Below the pieces are notes generated by a model. That model worked only from the letters and a program-made list of their open reading frames with translations, ran no database searches and had not been told where the DNA came from. A DNA stretch of 64,000 bases from Euptelea pleiosperma (Eukaryota > Streptophyta > Magnoliopsida > Ranunculales > Eupteleaceae), in contig CM068552.1 in assembly GCA_035048495.1 (NCBI GenBank), positions 27,964,154 to 28,028,153 of the forward strand, written 5' to 3'. How positions within the stretch are numbered: the first letter of the stretch is position 1; each line of letters starts with the position of its first letter. The position numbers were made by a program, and so were the translations under genes. Shown here piece after piece: positions 58,218 to 64,000 of this stretch.

Positions 58218-58663
58218 CTGTAACATATAAGACCCAATATGGATCATTTTGAAATCATCTAACAAAAGAAAAAACCAAGGTATATACAGGTCAAAAAGGC
58301 CCACAATCCTCTTTCTATTGGTCATTTTATGATTCACTATATGTATAAACAATATGCGAACAGAATGCATTACATGATTTTGCATATGCATGATGCATTA
58401 CGCACAGAAAAGCAAATCTATCATTTGGAAAATGACATGTAGGTGATTTAATCAACTAGTGAAGATAATATTCTCAATTTACAATTTGAAACTTCAGAGA
58501 AACATTCACAACCCTCTCTGATGAGGAGATCAGGACGTCCCCTAGAGTGTACCAGGGGAGGAGGAGAACTGAACCCATACCTTTGTCATTGTACTTTGGT
58601 GACTATGTGGTCCCCAGTTCGAGTTTTCCATGGTCGTGGAAGCAGAAGACCCTACTTGCATGG
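58218..58663 (-). other. Probable intron or 5' remnant of the NAC gene
   Basis: This precedes the subdomain E exon. I looked for subdomains C/D (WVMHEYR type) on the minus strand and could not support any; a GT-rich donor-like site lies at about 58577 but its flanking frames have stops. Confidence 0.4.
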
Positions 58664-59210
58664 CATTTTTTTTTTTTTTTTTTGATAAGTATAGAATTTT
58701 ATTGCAAGCAAAAAGCAAACCAAGGGGCGGTAAGAGAGATCGAGCTGACCTCCCCCCGCACCCCAAACAACAAGGAGACCCCGGGCCCTTAGCTAACAGT
58801 CAGCGCCAAGGCATATAATGTCCCAACGGAACACAAAGTCTTCAAAAAAAAACCTTCTACACTCTGTATACAATTTAGACCATAGAAACAAAAGCCCTTT
58901 AATGTTGATGATGATAGCCCCCAGTTCCTCACTTTTCCCTTCAAAGACTCGTTGATTCCTCTCTTTCCATATCCCCCCCAGAAGATAGCCATCGGGAGCA
59001 ATTTCGACAAGATCCTTCCTCTTTGGGTAAATGTTGTCCACCAACTCCCAAGGAGATCAATCATAGAGCCCGATATCACCCAACACATCCCAAACTCCTG
59101 GAGGAAGGCATACCAAATCTCTCTTGCTATCTGGCAATGCAGGAGGAGGTGGTTCACATCTTCTCCACTCTGCTTGCACATATAGTAGTAGTCTACCAAA
59201 GATAAATGTG
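58664..59210 (-). mobile_element. 5'-truncated LINE with zf-RVT domain and poly(A)
   Basis: On the minus strand the end is a run of 18 A (T run at 58666-58683). From 59199 one frame reads MCKQSGEDVNHLLLHC followed by AREIWYAF, the zinc-binding region after LINE reverse transcriptase. A frameshift moves the rest to another frame (IAPDGYLLGGIWKERNQRVF, then LFLWSKLY). 5' truncation is normal for LINEs. A weak TTGCAT similarity on both sides may be the target duplication. Confidence 0.8.
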
Positions 59211-59639
59211 GGTTGCATTTGACGAGTTATTTGATAGTTTTTTTTTGCTTTTTAGGCTTAGTTCTTATTTTTATGAGTTTTGAGTGTCTAAGAAAATAAC
59301 CAATAGTTATGGGGCTCATTGTAATTTTGCTTAGTTGGTTTAAGTTGTATTTTTTTAGGCCATTGTGTGGGTACCGTATTTTCCGGCTAATGAGATGGCT
59401 ACATGTGTCACTGGCAAAGCACGTGTGGGATACGAAAGATCGACATTTGGCATCTTGGAGCATACGTGAGTAAATGCGCCGAAAGGATCTGCAGAGATAG
59501 CTATCAACCTTTTTCAATCGCATGTCACTTACAAACAGAGGGAGCCACGTGTCAGATAAGACGTTCGAGGAAATTACATCTCGTGACAGATAAGTAACAG
59601 AATGCATTGAAGGTTCAGCAATAAATTTGTCGGTAAAGC

Positions 59640-59850
59640 ATTCAATCCTTCCTGACAAATTATACAACAACATACTTGACGGGATTGAAATTCAACTCAT
59701 CCCGACAAGTTCAACACGATACTTGACGGCATTGACATTCAACTCCTCCCGACGAATTCAACATTATACTTGGTGGTCAAGACAATCAACACCTCTCGTC
59801 AATATCTACATCTATACTTAACGGGTGAAGCTTTATTCCTCTCCCGACAA
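59640..59850 (+). repeat. Tandem units of about 50 bp in the Tat LTR
   Basis: CCTCCCGACAA/CATCCCGACAAG is followed by TTCAACA and ATACTTGACGG, then ATTCAACTC; four to five imperfect copies. Confidence 0.8.
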
Positions 59851-60148
59851 ATAACAACATCAGAACTCTACAGAACAGATAAGTATCCCAACCAATAGAT
59901 CAATTACACGCTAATTATCTATATGAGAATGCCACTTGGCAGCAGATTGGATCATTGTCATATTCGCCACTTTCTTTCATTCAAAAAATACCTATCACAT
60001 CAACTGACACCTCAGTTGTTTCAAACCTAACTAAATGAGAGAAGTTCAGATCCAACAGGAAGGAGTTGTATCTAACAGACTCTTCCTGGATCGGATCTGA
60101 CAAACGAGAAGTGGACGCGCAGCAAATGAGTCATGCCAATTCTCAGTC

Positions 60149-60156
60149 TATAAATA
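60149..60156 (+). promoter_or_regulatory. LTR TATA box
   Basis: TATAAATA about 300 bp before the LTR end, the usual place for the start of the genomic RNA. Function inferred. Confidence 0.6.
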
Positions 60157-60460
60157 TATTATGTCTAGAATTGAGAAAAGGATCTTAGTCATCCGATCTA
60201 AGATTAACAACTTTCTGGATAACTCTTTTTGCTTAAGTAATCGATCTAGAAGAGACTAAATACTGACTTGAGCGTTGGAGTATTGTCAACAAGTGCACCA
60301 CCGCCGTCCCTGGAGAAATCATCTCGTCAGTTGCAGTGAGGAGATCAAAATCGTAAGAGCATCAGATTCTACCCACCAAGCAGATCTACCTCGAGATACG
60401 AATCGTTTTAACCTCGAAGATTGTGTGGGATAAGATCAGATATTTTTCCTCCACATCTTC

Positions 60461-60477
60461 TGGCGCCGTCTGTGGGA
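60461..60477 (+). promoter_or_regulatory. Primer-binding site of the Tat element
   Basis: TGGCGCCGTCTGTGGGA, the common start of the internal region of Tat/Retand elements, five bases after the LTR. Confidence 0.8.
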
Positions 60478-60524
60478 AGCGACAAGAAGTTTTCTACTAT
60501 CCAAGAGAAATTCAATTCAGAATC

Positions 60525-61600
60525 ATGGTGCATACAAGGCGAACCAACCTCAGGAGTGGAAAAGGTGACAATCCCCCTGAGGATCTCAGAGATACTATCG
60601 TTGAGAAGAGAAGGGCTAAAGAGCATCAGAGCCAACAGAAATTATCACCCAATTGCGAGAAGAGAACGAAGAGCTCAAACGAAGCATGGTGATCCAGCCA
60701 GCATGCAACCATGTCTCCGAGAATATCAAAGGCAATCACCACAAGAAGTCGGAATTCCGATTGGAGAGATCGGATTCCTCCGAATCCGACTTGAGGAATC
60801 CAAAGAGCAGACACAGGGATTCTTACATCCCCCCACTAGAGAAGCGTCACAGACTCGAATCTTCTTATCAGCGAAGCTTTGACCACATTCAGCCAGAAAC
60901 CAAAAGGCAGATTGCTGATCTGGTGGTGGTAATGATGGGTAGAAAAGAAACATTGGCCGATAAGATGACAGTCATGGCAACAAGGGCACCCCGAGATTCT
61001 CCTTTCGCTGAAGAGATTCAGAGGTATCGGGCTCCCAAGTCTTTTTCTTACCCGAAGTTCTCCATCTTGACGGGAACGTCGGATCCCATCAATCATGTCC
61101 TTCGCTTCCGAAAAGCGATGATGATGTGGGAGTTCCACGACGAACTTCTATGCCGGATGTTCCTGTCAACTCTCAGTGACAACGCCTTCATCTGGTTCAA
61201 TCAACTAGCTCCTCAGACTATTTCCGATTTCACAGAGTTGAGCACTTTTTTTATTGCCCGTTATTCGTGCAACCGATTGCACAATATCGATGTATTATTC
61301 AACATACATTGCGGTCAGAAGGAGAAATTACGGTATTTCGCCAAAAGATTCCGTACTCTAATGACCACGATGGAGGACTACAACGACAAACATGCAGACA
61401 CAGCTTTTTGAAAAGCATTGCCTACTAGTTCTGGACTTTACATGTCCTTAACAAAGAACAGGCCAGTCGACATGGATGCGTTATTTCTTCGAGTTGAAAA
61501 GTACTCCAAACTCGAAGATGACACACTCCAACATGGTCACGAGGCGGCCATATTTGTCCATGAGGTGAAGAAATTGTTAGCGGATGGTGTGTTCCCACGC
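60525..61600 (+). pseudogene. Tat gag, frameshifted
   Basis: ATG at 60525 (MVHTRRTNLRSG). A frameshift near 60640 moves the frame to REENEELKRSM. The gag core follows at 61000-61400: PKFSILTGTSDPINHVLRF, LSTLSDNAFIWFNQL, DFTELSTFFIARY and KEKLRYFAKRF. A TGA at 61409-61411 interrupts; the same frame continues PTSSGLYMSL and DALFLRVEKY. Product would be the particle protein. Confidence 0.85.
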
Positions 61601-62219
61601 ACGTGTTGTGTTGGCCCGACAACCCGTTAGTATACATAGTTGTTTCACCTTTCCCCAAAAGGTCGATCTTTCGAGGTAAATGGTTGTTTAACAAAAATCT
61701 GCTGAATCCAACAGATCCACGAAGGGTAAACAAAAGGCTACCCTCGACGCAACACCGGCAAAAGTTCCCCTAAAGGAACTCAAGAAGCCACTGAGCCAGG
61801 ATCGTTATCCCCGTCGTGAGAAGAGGATATTCACAACGTTGAATAAAACACACGGTCAGATCCTGGATCTGGTAAAGAATGAGAGAAATCTCCAGTTCCC
61901 CCGACCCATGAAGCCAGACATGAAGTGAGATAAAGATAAGACAGTTATGTGCCTTCCATCAGGAGATAGGGCACCTAACCGACAAATGTTGGGTGCTACG
62001 ACATAAATTGGAGGATCTGATTAACCAGGGCTACTTGTAGCAGTATTCGCTCGCACAGATGGAGCGGTTGCTGAAGCCATGATCCCCAAGAAAGACACCA
62101 CCCGCGTTGATCAGCAAGGACGCGGGATGATTATTGACGTCATCCACAGAGGAGGACGCCAGATTTCCCGGGGAGAGTCCGAGAAACAAGATAGGATCAA
62201 GATCAAGAAGTTAGAATAT
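61601..62219 (+). pseudogene. Tat gag-protease linker, degenerate
   Basis: Homology is expected here by position, but the frames are broken by several stops and I recognise no firm motif. The open frame at 62079 already leads into the protease region. Confidence 0.4.
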
Positions 62220-62823
62220 CAGAAGGAGCTCCTACAACTATCTACAGGTCCAAGCCTCACGGATTCCGTAGACATGATAGAAAGCACAAATGCGGTTATC
62301 TTCTTCTCCGACAAAGATCTCGTCGGAGTGGATCATCCGCATTCAGATGCTTTGATACTCACCTTGCCGGTGGGTGATTGTGAAGTAAAACGACTACTGA
62401 TATCCCGGCAGCCCAACCGAGATTTTATTCATGGAGGCTTTCAAGAAGATGGGCTTTCGCCTATCAGATCTCATCAAGAGCGACACACCCTTGATCAGAT
62501 TCAATGGACAGGAGCATTCGCTCAGGAAGATAATTCTGCCAGTGAAGACGGGACCGATCACGTCTACGGTATAATTCATGGTGATTGACACCCTGTCACT
62601 CTACAACAGCATCTTAGGACGGGGATGGATACACGAGGTCAGAGGTGTGCCATCAACATATCACCAGATATTCCGCTTCCCAACTGATCATGGGATAATG
62701 GAACTGAAGGGAGACCAAATCGTCTCGAAGAAGTGCTATGCCACCGCCTTCAAACCTAAGAGTTCTCATGGTCTGGAAGGTCAACGGAACGAGGGTACTT
62801 CAACCAGTGTTGCTGTGCAATAA
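62220..62823 (+). pseudogene. Tat aspartic protease region, frameshifted
   Basis: SDKDLVGVDHPHSDALILTL and DCEVKRLLI lead to the active-site position, where the frame shifts and the D-T/S-G motif is not preserved (reads YPGSPTEIL). FKKMGFRLSDLIKSDTPLI follows in the shifted frame. Then MVIDTLSLYNSILGRGWIHE and VPSTYHQIFRFP, the typical end of this protease, from 62578. Confidence 0.8.
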
Positions 62824-64000
62824 CAACCAGAGCGCATCCCGGGAAGTCTAAAATAGACTGCGCCTAGCCGGGAAGAGACTAAGATATGTCGGGAAGCCAG
62901 CAATATTCCTACAATAGAAGAAACTGATCAGATCAACCTCGGACATCGATTTTCTTAAATCTTACATGGACGTTTTCGCATGGTCATTCAACAATATGCC
63001 AAGTATTCCTCCCGAGATCTCTTGTCATAAGTTAAAGGTAGATAATAAATATTACCTGTGAAACAACGACCTCGGAGGATTGCTCCCGAGAAATAAAAAG
63101 CTATTCAAGAAGAGATCGACAAACTTTTGAAAGCCGGCTTCATTCGAGAGATCAGTGATGCTCAATGGTTGGCCAACATAGTGGCTGTACCAAAGAAGAA
63201 TGAAAAAATCAGGGTGTGTATCGATTTCACTCACCTGAACAACGCATGTCCCAAAGATCCATATCCTTTACCAAGAATAGACCAACTGGTTGACGCCACC
63301 TCGGGATATTAAATCCTGTCATTCGTAGATGGATACTCGGGGTATAATCAAATTCCATTACACGAGCCAGATCATGAGCTAACAGCCTTCACGACTGATA
63401 GAGGGGTCTTCTGCTACAAATTGATGTCATTTGGCCTAAAAAACGCAAGACCAACTTATCAGCGGTTGGTTAACAAGATGTTTCACGACATGATTGGAGA
63501 AATGATGGAGGTCTACATAGACGACATGATGGTCAAAACGAGATCCCGGGATCATCATTTGGGTGATCTCGGGAAAAATTTCGAGTTTCGACTGACTTCG
63601 AGAGTATTAGATGAAGCTGAATCCCGCCAAATGCGTCTTCGGAGTAACGTCGGAAAAATTCGTGTGATACCTCATCACATGACGGGGCATTGAGGCCAAT
63701 CCAGAACAAATCAGAGCCCTATCAGAAATGCCTTCATCTCAAAACAGGAAAGAAGACCCAAAGTTAGCCGGATGAATAACTGCATTAAACCGCTTCATAG
63801 CGAGATCCTGAGACAGATGCCGACCTCTATTCAAACTCTGGAAGAATGGAAGGTTTGATTGGACAGAAGAGTGGGATGAAGCCTTTCAACAGCTGAAACA
63901 ATATCTTTCACAACCCCCAATCCTCTCCAAACCGATCAAAGGGAGCCTCTTAGTCTATATCTTGCTACCACGGATGAATCTATCAGTGTTGTCCTCTACT
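62824..64000 (+). pseudogene. Tat reverse transcriptase, partial, with stops
   Basis: GFIREISDAQWLANIVAVPK at 63140, then IRVCIDFTHLNNACPKDPYP. A stop at 63310 precedes LSFVDGYSGYNQI. The catalytic motif YIDDMMVKTRS is intact at about 63514. Later blocks (LKPKC-type region, WDEAFQQLKQYLSQPPIL near 63880) are shifted between frames. The window ends before RNase H. Confidence 0.85.

Larger units (their letters stand above)
59364..60455 (+). repeat. 5' LTR of the Tat element (about 1.09 kb)
   Basis: It starts TGTGTGGGTACC and ends CTCCACA, with TGTG/CACA tips; the primer site follows five bases later. A TATAAATA box is at 60149-60156. Tandem units occupy about 59640-59850. The left boundary is inferred from tip symmetry because the 3' LTR is outside the window. 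Confidence 0.75.
59364..64000 (+). mobile_element. Tat-lineage Ty3/gypsy element, 5' part, runs off the window
   Basis: 5' LTR, primer-binding site TGGCGCCGTCTGTGGG, gag, protease and reverse transcriptase in order. The primer site and protein style resemble Tat/Retand elements. Frameshifts and stops are scattered through all domains, so it is inactive. It lies upstream of the NAC exons on the opposite strand. Confidence 0.85.

Noticed and set aside
58550..58665. Possible NAC subdomain D fragment on the minus strand before the LINE
   Set aside because: Some similarity to an R-T-x-W phrase, but every frame has stops or lacks the expected residues.
1..64000. tRNA, rRNA or organelle-derived segments
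   Set aside because: No cloverleaf with conserved A/B boxes, no rRNA core motifs and no plastid or mitochondrial gene pieces were recognised by eye.

Overview
This window is nuclear DNA from a flowering plant. The support is plant-type spliced genes (a clathrin-assembly ANTH protein, a NAC transcription-factor tail and a small three-exon gene), Tekay, Athila and Tat lineages of Ty3/gypsy retrotransposons, a copia remnant, a LINE, Tourist-like MITEs and a Helitron. I cannot name the species. There are no bacterial-style operons, rRNA, tRNA or CRISPR. Most of the 64 kb is nested, decayed transposable elements; genes occupy only a few kb.

Layout. 1-6534: 3' part of an Athila-type element on the plus strand (integrase with one in-frame stop, long non-coding 3' region, polypurine tract, 3.4-kb 3' LTR). 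6535-12160: AT-rich DNA with a Helitron end, a long hairpin, a minisatellite and several MITEs. 12450-14622: a clean three-exon gene for a 99-aa protein of unknown function. 15988-32610: a three-level nest. A non-coding LTR element (5' LTR at 15988-16821 plus 29479-29577, 3' LTR at 31537-32610) is split by a Tekay chromovirus (16822-29478), whose integrase is split by a 3.9-kb solo-LTR-like Athila-family insertion (22911-26827). 32611-36500: decayed copia-related DNA and MITEs. 36800-40864: a 4-kb solo LTR inside a palindromic element and itself carrying a Tourist-like insertion. 41690-49150: dense MITEs and a 1.4-kb non-autonomous Helitron. 49507-51958 (minus): the ANTH clathrin-assembly gene with a GC-AG intron. 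56969-58217 (minus): the last two exons of a NAC gene whose DNA-binding exons are not visible here. 58664-59210: a truncated LINE. 59364-64000: 5' LTR, gag, protease and reverse transcriptase of a Tat-lineage element running off the window.

Most unusual signal. The Athila-family LTR (copies at 3169-6534 plus and 22911-26803 minus) begins and ends with inverted copies of the same sequence. In the second copy the arms are 674 bp and nearly identical, so the LTR is a giant fold-back. That copy also carries 24 bp from upstream of the LTR (polypurine-tract side), starts TGGC, ends ATCA and is bounded by the perfect 5-bp duplication GAGAG. Both copies contain three short dyads of the form CCGGAGTTGCA...TGCAACTCCGG.
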